A stretch of DNA of 64,000 bases from NCBI GenBank assembly GCA_020137815.1, contig CM035350.1, positions 9,613,377-9,677,376 on the forward strand. The letters are read 5' to 3'. The notes under the pieces were generated by a model. The model did not search any database, was not told the origin of the DNA, and saw nothing but the letters and a program-made list of their open reading frames with translations. The DNA comes from Hormiphora californensis (lineage: Eukaryota > Ctenophora > Tentaculata > Cydippida > Pleurobrachiidae). Below are positions 22,657 through 35,187 of this stretch, in pieces. The position numbers and the translations under genes were made by a program. Each line of letters starts with the position of its first letter. Position 1 is the stretch's first letter.

Positions 22657-25600
22657 ATGGTAGACGTTAGTGAGGACTGTGATAGTCGGGATGAGGTGCC
22701 GTGCTCTCTGGAGGCTACCCGACTAAAGGAACTAACTGAGCAAGCTAAACAGGTCCTCTCTGTCCTTCAGAAGAACAAAGTTGAGGAGCGAGCACGCAAT
22801 TTCAGGTATAATTAGTAATCAGTAGTCTGTAATTAACATGCACAATTAATAACTAGTACATTCATTGTACTTTTTGTTGTTTTACAATTTAAAATCTAAA
22901 CGACTGTCAATCTATATGATATACCTGGCCTCCGGTCAAAACTGCAGGTGGATCCTTTAGATGGTCTTGGTGGCGCCGTCACCTCTCTGCGACTTACAAC
23001 TCAGCCCGCTTGAGGGCTTCGTTTTGGCGCGCTACGCACACGAGTTGTAATGGTGACTGCGTCACCAATAGATGGTCTAAGTACTAAGTAGTAATATAGT
23101 TATTTGTTTCAGCTCATCTTGGTCTACCAATACACTACGATTGACGACCGAGGCTAACTGTTACAAAGCCCGACTGGATTCCATGCGTAGCCGTATCAAA
23201 AGGTTTGTGCAGATCTGCACGTTGGATGCTCCTGTCAGCTGTCTTTCAAATAGTATCCCAACACACATTATCTCACTTTTTACAACAATCTAACCGCGTG
23301 TTTCAGGATCCGATCCTTGCAAGATGAGGAACCAGTTGCCGCGAGGGTTAACCAAGTTGTATCTTCAGTTGGCAAGAAGATGACATGTCCTACTTTAACC
23401 TTCAATGCCATGCCCTCCCTTCCAAGGTAACGTTAAGATCTCATAATTTTAGAAAATTTGAGTCATTTGGTTTGGTTTGGGTTGCTCATCTGGGACTGTA
23501 AACAGTCACACAGCCAAGTCTTGCCGACCTAGCGAGAAAGCATAGTACCGGATCATCCTTTCGGAATCACCATCAGATCGTCTTCTGTCTGTCGTCGGTG
23601 AAAGAATGTGAAGTTATATGAGGTATAAACTCTTGCCAGTGGCACGTTATTTCAGATAGCTTTCTCCCAGCGCGCCGCTGGGAGAAGCTAGCTGTAGTTT
23701 ATCCGCCACTGGCGGATAAACTGGTTTAAATCACGACGACGATCCCGAGGGAGAGGCGGAGGGGTTTAAACCTATAACGTGCCAGTGACAAGAGTTTATA
23801 GGTTATATACCCTGCTTTAGTTGTTTGTTTCAAGTATTACACACTAACAAGAGAGAGAACACTACTCAAAACACACAAAGAGAACTGAGAAACAGTCAAA
23901 AACACCTCATAATTGAGTGTACACTGTTTGGTAACAGTTACTAAGGAAAGAGAGTGAAAGAAAAATAAATAACCTGCCAGTGGGAAATAATCTGCCGCTG
24001 GACTAGCTGTTTATTGAGAGTGCGCCAGTGGGACTTCTCGCCACTCACGGCGTGCCTGGTGAAATTTTAACACGACCTAGCATGCGACGGGAAACCACCA
24101 CTTGTACGTGGTAGCTGAGGGTCTACAGAATGGCGCTACGGTGCGGGAAAAAACATTCCATTCCCTAAAATCTTTTTTTTTACTTTTATTTGATTTGGGT
24201 CAAAATTGGCTATATTAAACGTGGTCCCGAAAAATCCATAATGACTTAGCACACGAAATATGTCACCCCTACCTATTTTTGCACGTAGAATCGATTGCCG
24301 TTGAAGTCGAATCTCTAAAATGACTGTAAAATGGTCAAAAGTTGATTTTTTACCATTTTTTGGAGGTTTTTGGCCCCTAAACCATTGAAAACGTTGAGAT
24401 AGGAATTTGAAACTAGTGCCAATCGTTAAAATGGTCATTTTTCTACCAAGAACCAAGTTTTCGTGTATATCCGATTTATGGTTAAATTTGGGCAAATTGT
24501 TGAAATCTGCCAACTAGGAGAACCGTAACTTGATTTTCTTGTTTTTTGGATTTTGGCATTTTTGACAAACTTCTGATTGAAATGGTCAATCGGGACCATG
24601 CTTAAGTTGTTTATGGGACAATTCTCGACTAAAATCCAAGATTTCATACCAATCCAATAACAGATCGTTGATTTATAGAAAATTTAAGTAGGCAAAACGG
24701 TCAAAATAAGCAAGAAAAGTTGTTATTTTGACCGTTTTGCCTACTTAAATTTTCTATAAATCAACGATCTGTTATTGGATTGGTATGAAATCTTGGATTT
24801 TAGTCGAAAATTGTCCCATAAACAACTTAAGCATGGTCCCGATTGACCATTTCAATCAGAAGTTTGTCAAAAATGCCAAAATCCAAAATATAAGAAAATC
24901 AAGTTACGGTTCTCCTAGTTGGCAGATTTCAACAATTTGCCCAAATTTAACCATAAATCGGATATACACGAAAACTTGGTTCTTGGTAGAAAAATGACCA
25001 TTTTAACGATTGGCACTAGTTTCAAATTCCTATCTCAACGTTTTCAATGGTTTAGGGGCCAAAAACCTCCAAAAAATGGTAAAAAATCAACTTTTGACCA
25101 TTTTACAGTCATTTTAGAGATTCGACTTCAACGGCAATCGATTCTACGTGCAAAAATAGCTAGGGGTGACATATTTCGTGTGCTAAGTCATTATGGATTT
25201 TTCGGGACCACGTTTAATATAGCCAATTTTGACCCAAATCAAATAAAAGTAAAAAAAAAGATTTTAGGGAATGGAATGTTTTTTCCCGCACCGTAGCGCC
25301 ATTCTGTAGACCCTCAGCTACCACGTACAAGTGGTGGTTTCCCGTCGCATGCTAGGTCGTGTTAAAATTTCACCAGGCACGCCGTGCACTGGCGCATTAT
25401 TTAAGTTAGCAGGGTATATACTTCTAGATTGTAAAACTAAATTGTTCTTAGTAACTTCTAGCTCATTCGCAAGATGTGAGTAATGGTGGTGTAGATTCTC
25501 GTTTTTCAATCTGAATTGTGTTCTAACATAACGCTGGATTTCCCTGCCGTGTGAAGCTGTGAAGAAAGGATGTCATGGCTAAGATCATTAGAGCAAATCC

Positions 25601-28600
25601 TTGCATTACAATGCACGCCACACATTTCCATACAAAAAGTTTTGACAAAAGTGTTCCGGCGCCGGGAATCGAACCCGGGTCTTGTGGGTGAGAGCCACAG
25701 ATGCTAACCCCTACACCACGTCGGAGATGTAAGAAGTGTATTTGTATGCTATTTAAACTGCACCTGTTCACACGTTGACATGCTTCCTCTGCCCTGTTAG
25801 ACATGTCGAGCTAATGCATTACTGAACACGAGAAAGCTTATGGAATTGATTCTGTACAAATGCTCAACTCACATCTCCGACGTGGTGTAGGGGTTAGCAT
25901 CTGTGGCTCTCACCCACAAGACCCGGGTTCGATTCCCGGCGCCGGAACACTTTTGTTAATTTTTTTTGTCGTTCAAAATTGGTACATACCAATTACTAAG
26001 TTTCCAATTTCCATGAAATGTTTATTAGGTCCAATTCATTCACAGTGCCGAGCTGTTGCTCGTTCGAACGCCTCCAAGGACCAAGGTACATACCTATTAC
26101 CTGCAGTACTGCAGTACTGCACCCGGGTCTCGGATTGTGCGTGACACAACATTTAGCAAATCCAAGCAACAATACCAAATCATTTTTTATATCTCTGCCT
26201 CTACGAGATCAAGACTTTACCTTTTGGAAATAGAATTTGTCGAGTCCTTTTTACTTTCAATTCAAGGGAGTAGCTATAATCGTGGGTAAATTTAAAACCC
26301 CAAAATTATGCTTTTTTGTTTTTTCCTATGACACACCATTAAATCAATAGGACCCGATAAATTATAACACCAGCTGCAGCTGTCGTGACAGCAACATTGT
26401 TACAAAGGGACACACTCTGTCACACTCCAGTGGGAGATCTTTACGTAGCGCGCGGGGTGTGTTGTCTAACGGTAAGCGCGCTACCCCGCGGGAATGTGTG
26501 AATAGTGTGAACACAGCTCACACTGGCAACATAGCGGTTTGAGCCCCACACTGGTAACACGCTCATTCCACTTTATCCACAACATAGATACTACACCTGG
26601 GTGCCAGTGGATCAGAACGTCTTTGTCGAGGACGAGACAGTGCTCCATAACATTCCATATATGGGAGAGGAAGTGTTGCAACAAGATACATCATTCATCG
26701 AGGAACTGATATTGAACTACGATGGAAAAATTCATGATAGGTATTATATTAGATATACATCTACCAATTTATTGTCAGTGCCGGAGTCGGACTATGTGTC
26801 TGGCGGCCCCAGACAGGACTGTGGAGTGTCACTTGTCAGAATTCTGTGCGGGACGGAACTCATCAAGTATAGATTGGCCAAATAAGCCGTTATTATCCTC
26901 AGATGTGGCTTTACAGACGCCCTGTTCAATGAGATTCTGGAAGAATTGGCAGAGGAAGTGAAGAAGATAGAACCGAGTCTCACAATCATGGATTGTATGT
27001 GTGTCATCACCCCACTCTTCCCTCAAATCGGTAAGAGGGAGAGACAGAGATAGAGAGGGGGGGGGGTAGAAAGATGGCGATGTTTTATAACTCTTAGTAT
27101 CCGACCCTAATTTCCCACTTTTCCCTGCAGCTAAAGTTCGTGACCTGTACGACCACTATGTGGAGATAACGGGCGCCCAAATGAACACTGTCACATGCTC
27201 CAATATCGATAAAGCCTTGCCAGCGCCTGTTACACGTGAGCAGGTCCTCCACTCGTACCAATCTCTTTTCTGTCGCGGTTGTTATAAGTATGACTGCTTC
27301 CTTCACTCGTGGAGTTCTCAGCCCAATACGATTAAGAAGAAGAGGGCGGCGGTGGTTAGTGAGCCTTGTGGAGGGGGTTGCTACAAACATGTGGAGCCGG
27401 GCAAGGGAGGGAAGGAGATAGTGGAAGATGAAGTTAAACGTAGAAAGGTGAGAGAGACTCTGACATGATAGATACAGCCAATGTATTGGAACGGGTGGTA
27501 GAAACCACACTGCACAGACAGAACAAGAAATAACCCCCCTCCCTCCGATCTACAGATAGAGGAGGCTGGAGAGTCCTCGCCTGCTCCCTCTAGTTCCGCT
27601 ACATGTGGTAGTTCGGCCGTGTCCTCAACCAGTGATAGCGAGGGAGAACCCGTAAGTGAACACACCCAAAACATCATTCTCCACGGCACACACAGTCTAA
27701 CGACTGAATAGAAATACACGGGAGTTGCCAAAGAAACGAGAAGAAGGTCGGTTATTAAAGTTCAGGAACCGACCGAACCAAGTAAACAACCAATCAGAGC
27801 TCGCTATTTAGGTCACGTGACTGGTTATCAGCCAATCAGGGACCAGTATTTCCTGATTCGGTCGGTTCCTGTTAGAGTTATTAGAAGGAGAGGTACACCT
27901 GTCGCTTTTTCTACAGATATAAATGGTGACAGGTTAGAGAATCTGTACAGATCTGCACCAGCTGCTGCATTGTTCGATGACCCATCCTTTCCTCTCTCAC
28001 CCTCCTTCTCATCATATCGATCCTCTATACTTCTCAATCCTCTATACTTCTCAATACCCCCTCTCCCCCTCTACTTCTCAATACCCCTCCCTCTACTTCT
28101 CAAACCCCCGTCCCTCTACTTCTCAATAACCCCCCCCCCCCCTCTACTTCTCAATCCTCTCTACTTCTCAATACCCGTCCTTCTCAATACCCCCTCTCCC
28201 CCTCCCTCTACTTCTCAATACCCCCCCCCCCTCTACTTCTCAATACCCGTCCTTCTCAATACCCGTCCTTCTCAATACCCCCTCTCCCCCTCTAGGAGGA
28301 TCCTCTCTACTTCTCAATACCCCCTCTCCCCCTCCCTCTACTTCTCAGTACCCCCTCTCCCCCTCTAGGAGGACCCGGAGGAAGCCCAAAAGAAAAGGGA
28401 TATTTTGAAGAAGTGGAGTGCAAATGAGATAGCCCTCCTGAACACCCTCAGTCCAGTATTTCAGGATAACGTGTGTTCTATTGCCCGGATTATCCGCGGG
28501 AAAACATGTCAGGAGGTAATTAAATGGGGTGGCCATCTTTCTAGGCTGGCCATCTTTAAATGGGGTGGCCAGCTTTCTAGGCTGGCACTCTTTAAATGGG

Positions 28601-31015
28601 GTGGCCATCTTTCTAGGCTGGCACTCTTTAAATGGGGTGGCCATCTTTCTAGGCTGGCACTCTTTAAATGGGGTGGCCATCTTTCTAGGCTGGCACTCTT
28701 TAAATGGGGTGGCCATCTTTCTAGGCTGGCACTCTTTAAATGGGGTGGCCATCTTTCTAGGCTGGCACTCTTTAAATGGGGTGGCCATCTTTCTAGGCTG
28801 GCACGTTCTTTAAATGGGGTGGCCATCTTTCTAGGCTGGCACTCTTTAAATGGGGTGGCCATCTTTCTAGGCTGGCACGTAACGAGTTGATCCAACTTCC
28901 CTACAATTTAACTCTCATGTCTCCAGGTGTATCAGTATTGTCAGCACTGTTTATCAAAAGGTCGTGTATCGGAAGAGTATTCTCCCCAGGCCAACAAGCG
29001 AAGAAACAAGAAGAAGAAGCTCTTCTCCAAGGTATTACAACCAATCAGAACTCGTTATTTATGTCACGTGACTGGTTATCAGCCAATCACGGACCAGTAT
29101 TTCCTGATTCGGTCGGTTCCTGCTCCAAGGTATTACAATGCATGTGGATACCTTCAACTTCTGATTTTCATCTTGGCTTCTCTTTTTTCTTCTAATAATT
29201 GTATGTGTTTTAGTCGCTGGTATCTCAACGGAAGGTCTTCCAAAAGAAGTTTAACAAAGTTTTACGGAAAGTCCACGAGAACGGCGGAACAATGGTAAGT
29301 TACCATGGTTACCATAGTTACCTTTGTTAGCAGCTAGTTACCTCGATTGGGATACCGTCACTTGGAGTCTGTAACACCGGCCTACCTTTCTCCGTTTTGA
29401 ATACTTACAGATTCTGGCTTTAGAATTTTGATAGGAAACTATTTTTACTTGTTATTCTATTCTGAAATCGTATTTCCCAACCTTTGCTATCTCCCTCCCT
29501 CTCTCTCCGCCTCCCCTATCTATCTATCTCTATCTCCCTCTCCAGGTGGGTAGTTTTGTACCCTGTCACCACCCGGGACAGCCTTGTAACTCAACCTGCT
29601 CCTGCATCACGTCCGGCCACTTTTGTGAGAAGTTCTGTCACTGTTCCAAGGATTGCAGCAACAAATTCGTCGGTCAGTCAGAAACTGTTCTATTGTCTGT
29701 CTGTTTGTCTGTCTGTCTGTCTAAAGTCTGTCTGTCTATCTAAAGTCTGTCTGTCTATTGCTTATAAAGCTGGTGACAATAAGTCAATACTTTTTGAATC
29801 TCGTTCATCAAGTTTCAATTAGGAACCGACCGAACCAAGTAAGCAACCAATCAGAGCTCGTTATTTAGGCCACGTGACTGGTTATCAGCCAATCAGGGAC
29901 CAGTATTTCCTGATTCGGTCGGTTCCTGGTTCCAATAAGAGTAATGAATGATCCCCAACTCCATATTATCAGGGTGTAAGTGCAAGGCGGCGTGTAAGAC
30001 CCAACAATGTCCGTGTTTCGTGGCAGTTAGGGAGTGTGATCCGGACCTGTGCAGCAGCTGTGGGGCAGGTACGTGTAATGTTTTACAACCTTTGTTAATT
30101 GTTACCCTTTCGTAGCCATGGTAATGTGTCGTATGTTACCGTTGTACCATGTAATTTGTAAACATTACAATATGGAAGACCCAGACACCCATTATATTAT
30201 TTGATGTACCACAACCAACCTCCCTCTCTCTCCACCCCTTACCCAACCTCCCTCTCTCTCCACCCCTTACCCAACCTCCCTCTCTCTCCACCCCTTACCC
30301 AACCTGCCTCTCTCTCTCCACTTCTTACCCAACCTCCCTCTCTCTCCACCCCTTACCCAACCTGCCTCTCTCTCTCCACTTCTTACCCAACCTCCCTCTC
30401 TCTCCACCCCTTACCCAACCTCCCTCTCTCTCCACCCCTTACCCAACCTCCCTCTCTCTCCACCCCTTACCCAACCTGCCTCTCTCTCTCCACTTCTTAC
30501 CCAACCTCCCTCTCTCTCCACTTCTTACCCAACCTCCCTCTCTCTCCGCCACTTACCCAACCTCCCTCTCTCTCTCCACCTCTTGCCCAACCTCTCCCTC
30601 TAGGTGAAGAGTCAGATGATCGGGCGTGTAAGAACGTGTGCATTCAACAGAAACAGGGCAAACACATGCTGCTAGCTCCCTCTGATATTGCAGGATGGGG
30701 AATCTTTGTGAAGGAGCAATGTCAGAAGAATGACTTCCTGTCCGAGTACTGTGGAGAGGTGATCTCGCAGGAGGAGGCCGATAGGAGGGGAAAGGTAAGT
30801 GGACCAATAATGGGTATATAATTTGTATGATTTAAGGTAATTAATGGGAAATTACTGTCGAACAATGACCTGTGCACGTATCACATAAGTGACCATTATA
30901 CTTAGACACATAAGACATAGCCCACATGCATGTATTATACTACTTCGTTGGGGTAGTACTACTTGATGCATTGTGACGTAATACATTAGCAGCTGACTGT
31001 TATAATAGTTCACTT

Positions 31016-31105
<90 letters not shown>

Positions 31106-31277
31106 GTCTCTACGGTCTCTGCCCCACATATTACACATTATATTAAACATGCTAGATTCACGTTCAGGTTTTTCTTTTATCATATAAGAGGCAGGCCTTT
31201 TATATCTTTTCCGTACCGCTATTCAACACAGACATCTTTCATACTTCTTTCTATTTCTATCTCTCTCTCTCTCTCTA

Positions 31278-31331
<54 letters not shown>

Positions 31332-31624
31332 TCTCTCATCCCTTCTACAAGGTATACGATAAGTACAAGTGCAGTTTTCTCTTCAATCTGACCCAAGACT
31401 ACGTGGTTGATGCAACACGTAAGGGGAACAAGATCCGCTTCGCCAACCACTCAGTCAACCCTAACTGCTTTGCTCGAGTGATGCTAGTCAATGGGGACCA
31501 CCGTATCGGGATCTTCGCACAGAGAAACATTGAGCCGGGGGAAGAGCTCTTCTTTGACTACCGGTATGGTCCGACCGAGGCTGTTAAATTTGTCAGTATT
31601 GAGAGGGAACCTGAGCAGATGTGA
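22657..31624 (+). CDS. EZH: Enhancer of zeste, PRC2 histone H3K27 methyltransferase
   Basis: The catalytic subunit of Polycomb repressive complex 2, a nuclear enzyme that methylates H3 Lys27. Exons: 22657-22805, 23113-23202, 23307-23426, 26588-26740, 26903-27030, 27131-27447, 27556-27651, 27712 to ~27985 (donor unresolved), 28369-28515, 28927-29031, 29214-29294, 29546-29672, 29973-30068, 30604-30794, 31352-31624. Apart from the exon 8 donor, phases agree throughout. Domain order: EED-binding/SANT1-like N-terminus ([19 protein letters not shown]), SANT2-like (WSANEIALL), Cys-rich CXC/pre-SET (CHHPGQPCN...CDPDLCSSC) and SET ([38 protein letters not shown]). Length ~760 aa, near the ~750 of human EZH2. 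Intron 3 is 3.2 kb against <1 kb for the others. Exon 8 contains a MITE in frame. Introns are crowded with tandem repeats. Confidence 0.93.
23617..24045. repeat. Hairpin-rich repeat, left part (continues at 25387)
   Basis: Contains hairpins TTTCTCCCAGCGCGCCGCTGGGAGAA and GTTTATCCGCCACTGGCGGATAAAC, and runs to GTGGGACTTCTCGCCACT. A related unsplit copy, in reverse orientation, lies at 53618-54290. Comparing the two shows that the 1.34 kb palindrome was inserted into this one; the remainder (GGCGCATTATTTAAGTTAGCAGGG) resumes at 25390. Confidence 0.8.
24046..25386. mobile_element. 1.34 kb near-perfect palindrome in EZH intron 3
   Basis: Outer ends CACGGCGTGCCTGGTG / CACCAGGCACGCCGTG; arms ~650 bp, only a few mismatches; centre near 24716 (AAGCAAGAAAAGTTG). 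Matching 125-codon frames in the two arms are mirror images, not evidence of a protein. Flanks suggest a short (about 3-bp, ACT) duplication in the interrupted host repeat. With almost no spacer it could extrude as a hairpin. Confidence 0.9.
25654..25725 (-). tRNA. trnE-CTC: tRNA-Glu (anticodon CTC)
   Basis: 72 nt. Acceptor TCCGACG/CGCCGGA (one mismatch), D-loop GGGGTTAGC, anticodon stem TGTGG/CCACA with loop CTCTCAC, T-arm CCGGG TTCGATT CCCGG, discriminator A. No encoded CCA. A T-run follows on the minus strand (ACACTTTTG). It reads Glu GAG. Antisense to the host EZH gene, in its third intron. Confidence 0.93.
25876..25947 (+). tRNA. trnE-CTC: tRNA-Glu (anticodon CTC), inverted second copy
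   Basis: Identical in all 72 nt to the minus-strand copy, 150 bp away and head-to-head. Internal A (TGGTGTAGGGG) and B (GGTTCGATTCC) boxes are intact, and a TTTT terminator follows (ACACTTTTGTTAATTTTTTTT). Homology extends a few bases past both ends, pointing to an inverted duplication. Confidence 0.93.
26453..26570 (+). mobile_element. tRNA-derived SINE-like sequence
   Basis: GTGTTGTCTAACGGTAAGCGCG resembles a pol III A box region, and GCGGTTTGAGCCCC, ~75 bp later, a B box (GGTTCGANTCC). It does not fold as an intact tRNA. It lies just upstream of the EZH exon 26588-26740. Copy number unknown. Confidence 0.5.
27763..27871. mobile_element. hAT-type MITE, full-length copy 2, inside EZH exon 8
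   Basis: 109 bp with family termini; target duplication TTAAAGTT (27755-27762) / TTAGAGTT (27872-27879), one mismatch. MITE plus one duplication adds 117 bp = 39 codons, and the EZH frame ([17 protein letters not shown] before, [18 protein letters not shown] after) stays open through it. Predicted inserted peptide begins [20 protein letters not shown]. Confidence 0.88.
28015..28365. repeat. Pyrimidine-rich CTCTACTTCTCAATACCCC repeats
   Basis: Irregular tandem copies of a 19-22-bp pyrimidine-rich unit filling the intron before the EZH exon 28369-28515. A CTCTAG acceptor-like motif occurs at 28289-28294 as well as at the real acceptor (28363-28368). Confidence 0.85.
28516..28880. repeat. 36-bp minisatellite, ~10 units, directly after an EZH splice donor
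   Basis: Unit TTTAAATGGGGTGGCCATCTTTCTAGGCTGGCACTC. At 36 bp it is a whole number of codons and continues the EZH frame from exon 9 as repeated [12 protein letters not shown] until a stop near 28890. Treated as intronic because exon 28515 to 28927 restores the conserved GKTCQE-VYQYC junction. Confidence 0.92.
29033..29122. mobile_element. hAT-type MITE, 5'-altered copy at an EZH splice donor
   Basis: The interior and right terminus are intact, but the first 27 bp are replaced by TATTACAA. Flanked by CTCCAAGG at 29025-29032 and 29123-29130; with the adjoining bases the direct repeat is 16 bp (CTCCAAGGTATTACAA). The repeat contains the exon 10 donor AAG|GTATT, so two identical donors now flank the MITE. 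Only the first (after 29031) keeps frame with exon 11. Confidence 0.85.
29820..29928. mobile_element. hAT-type MITE, full-length copy 3
   Basis: 109 bp with both termini (first base T instead of C). Target duplication GTTTCAAT (29812-29819) / GTTCCAAT (29929-29936), one mismatch. Located in the EZH intron 29673-29972. Confidence 0.9.
30205..30600. repeat. 28-30-bp pyrimidine minisatellite in an EZH intron
   Basis: Copies of ACCCAACCTCCCTCTCTCTCCACCCCTT and a TGCC/ACTTCTT variant, ending at the TAG acceptor of exon 30604-30794. The array supplies the polypyrimidine tract of that acceptor. Confidence 0.9.
31018..31337. repeat. Two (CT)n microsatellites in the last EZH intron
   Basis: Pure CT runs at 31018-31102 and about 31258-31337. 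The second merges into the acceptor of the final SET-domain exon (31352). Confidence 0.92.
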
Positions 31625-31641
31625 TAAGAAGGGAGAGAGGG

Positions 31642-31712
31642 AATACTGGTCCCTGATTGGCTGATAACCAGTCACGTGACCTAAATAACGAGTTCTGATT
31701 GGTTGTTTACTT
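31642..31712. mobile_element. Terminal-less MITE copy 17 bp after the EZH stop, flanked by a 51-bp duplication
   Basis: Reverse-orientation core (AATACTGGTCCCTGATTGG to GGTTGTTTACTT) lacking both inverted termini. The 51 bp at 31592-31642, which include the last ten EZH codons and stop, recur at 31713-31763 with four mismatches. The downstream copy could still encode the same C-terminal residues. Confidence 0.85.
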
Positions 31713-31763
31713 GTCAGTATAGAGAGGGAACCTGAACACATGTGATAAGAAGAGAGAGAGGGA

Positions 31764-32562
31764 CTGAGTAATACATGCACAGAACCTTATAGCTAGTTCT
31801 TTATATGAACAATTCTAGGGTATAGGAAGGGGGAGAAATAGGTTTCTCTCTACTATTTTATTACCCTCGCGTCGTGTATATATGTACTGTGTGACACTGT
31901 TACTCACATTGTTAATCGGGCGGCCCCTTCTGCCACCACCTTTAGTGAATTCGTTGTCCTCTTTTGTCCTCGAGAGAAGAAGGGAAGAGGTGGATAGTGA
32001 GAGAGAAAGAGAGAGATTGGGCCGGCTGAGAAGACAGGGTGAGCTGGGGTTTATTACTGCAGGGAATCGGGGCACGAGTAGCTATAGAGCGTGAGTGGGA
32101 GGGTAATTCTTCTCAAGTGTCAGGGCATTGGGAGTTTTACAATTAGCGCCCTGACTCGGTGACACTAAGGGAGAAATTGTTAGAAATAAAAGTGTCTGGG
32201 AAACCAACAAGGAATTACCGCTATAATTCCTGCTACCGGCGATTTTCCTGGTATTTTACGGATTGGAGATTGTGAGCTTGAATTAGATGGTTGCAACGAA
32301 ATAACCCCTCCTTCTTAGGGTGCGCTTAGCGCCGGCAAGGGAGGGATAGTTTCGTTATATTATATAATTCTCCTAAAATTCCTACTAATCCCCCCTCACT
32401 TCCACCTAACCCCCTCTCCCACCTAACCCCCCCCCCTCCCCGCTCCCTCCTAACCCCCTCGCAGCTCGCTCCATCTCAATTCAATAGATTCGTAGAGCCA
32501 TTTTGTATTAGACAACACCGCCTTTTCTTTAGCTTTTGTTTGTGATGACTCTCTCTATTTTT

Positions 32563-32599
<37 letters not shown>

Positions 32600-32858
32600 C
32601 TCCCTCTCCTCTCTCTCCTCTCCCTCTCTCTCTTAATATCTCTCCTCTCTCTCTTTCCTCCTCTCTTCCTCTCACCTCGTCCCTCTCTCTACTCTAATCC
32701 CTCTCTCTATCTCTCTCTCTCTTTCTCTCTCTATTTTACTATTATCATTATCTAAAACTGGTATGTGCATAAATTCAACGTTGAATTCATCACCAATGAT
32801 CACAATTATAGATCGCCATTCAGTCCGCGCCATATGAGTCCGCTAGTGACATGTCTAG
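31764..32858. other. EZH 3' flank, low-complexity
   Basis: About 1.1 kb with no supported gene. CT/GA-rich stretches (31985-32020, 32560-32740), C-runs (32400-32460) and a small hairpin around CTTAGGGTGCGCTTAGCGCC. Confidence 0.6.
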
Positions 32859-32926
32859 GAAATACTGGTCCCTGATTGGCTGATAACGAGTCACGTGACC
32901 TAAATAACGAGTTCTGATTGGTTGTT
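32859..32926. mobile_element. Terminal-less MITE copy flanked by a 15-bp duplication
   Basis: Core GAAATACTGGTCCCTGATTG to GATTGGTTGTTT, lacking both termini; ends close to those of the copy at 31642. Flanked by perfect direct repeats TAGTGACATGTCTAG at 32844-32858 and 32927-32941. Confidence 0.85.
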
Positions 32927-32941
32927 TAGTGACATGTCTAG

Positions 32942-35187
<2,246 letters not shown>

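Noticed and set aside
24136-25296. Matching 125-codon frames in both arms of the palindrome, as a conserved protein
   Set aside because: The arms are near-identical by inverted duplication, so matching frames are expected. The sequence is AT-rich with no recognisable domain.
28405-28895. [12 protein letters not shown] repeat protein (plus) and [11 protein letters not shown] repeat protein (minus) as independent genes
   Set aside because: Both are frames of the 36-bp minisatellite within an EZH intron. No start context or flanking coding exon, apart from possible intron retention, which is reported as a finding.
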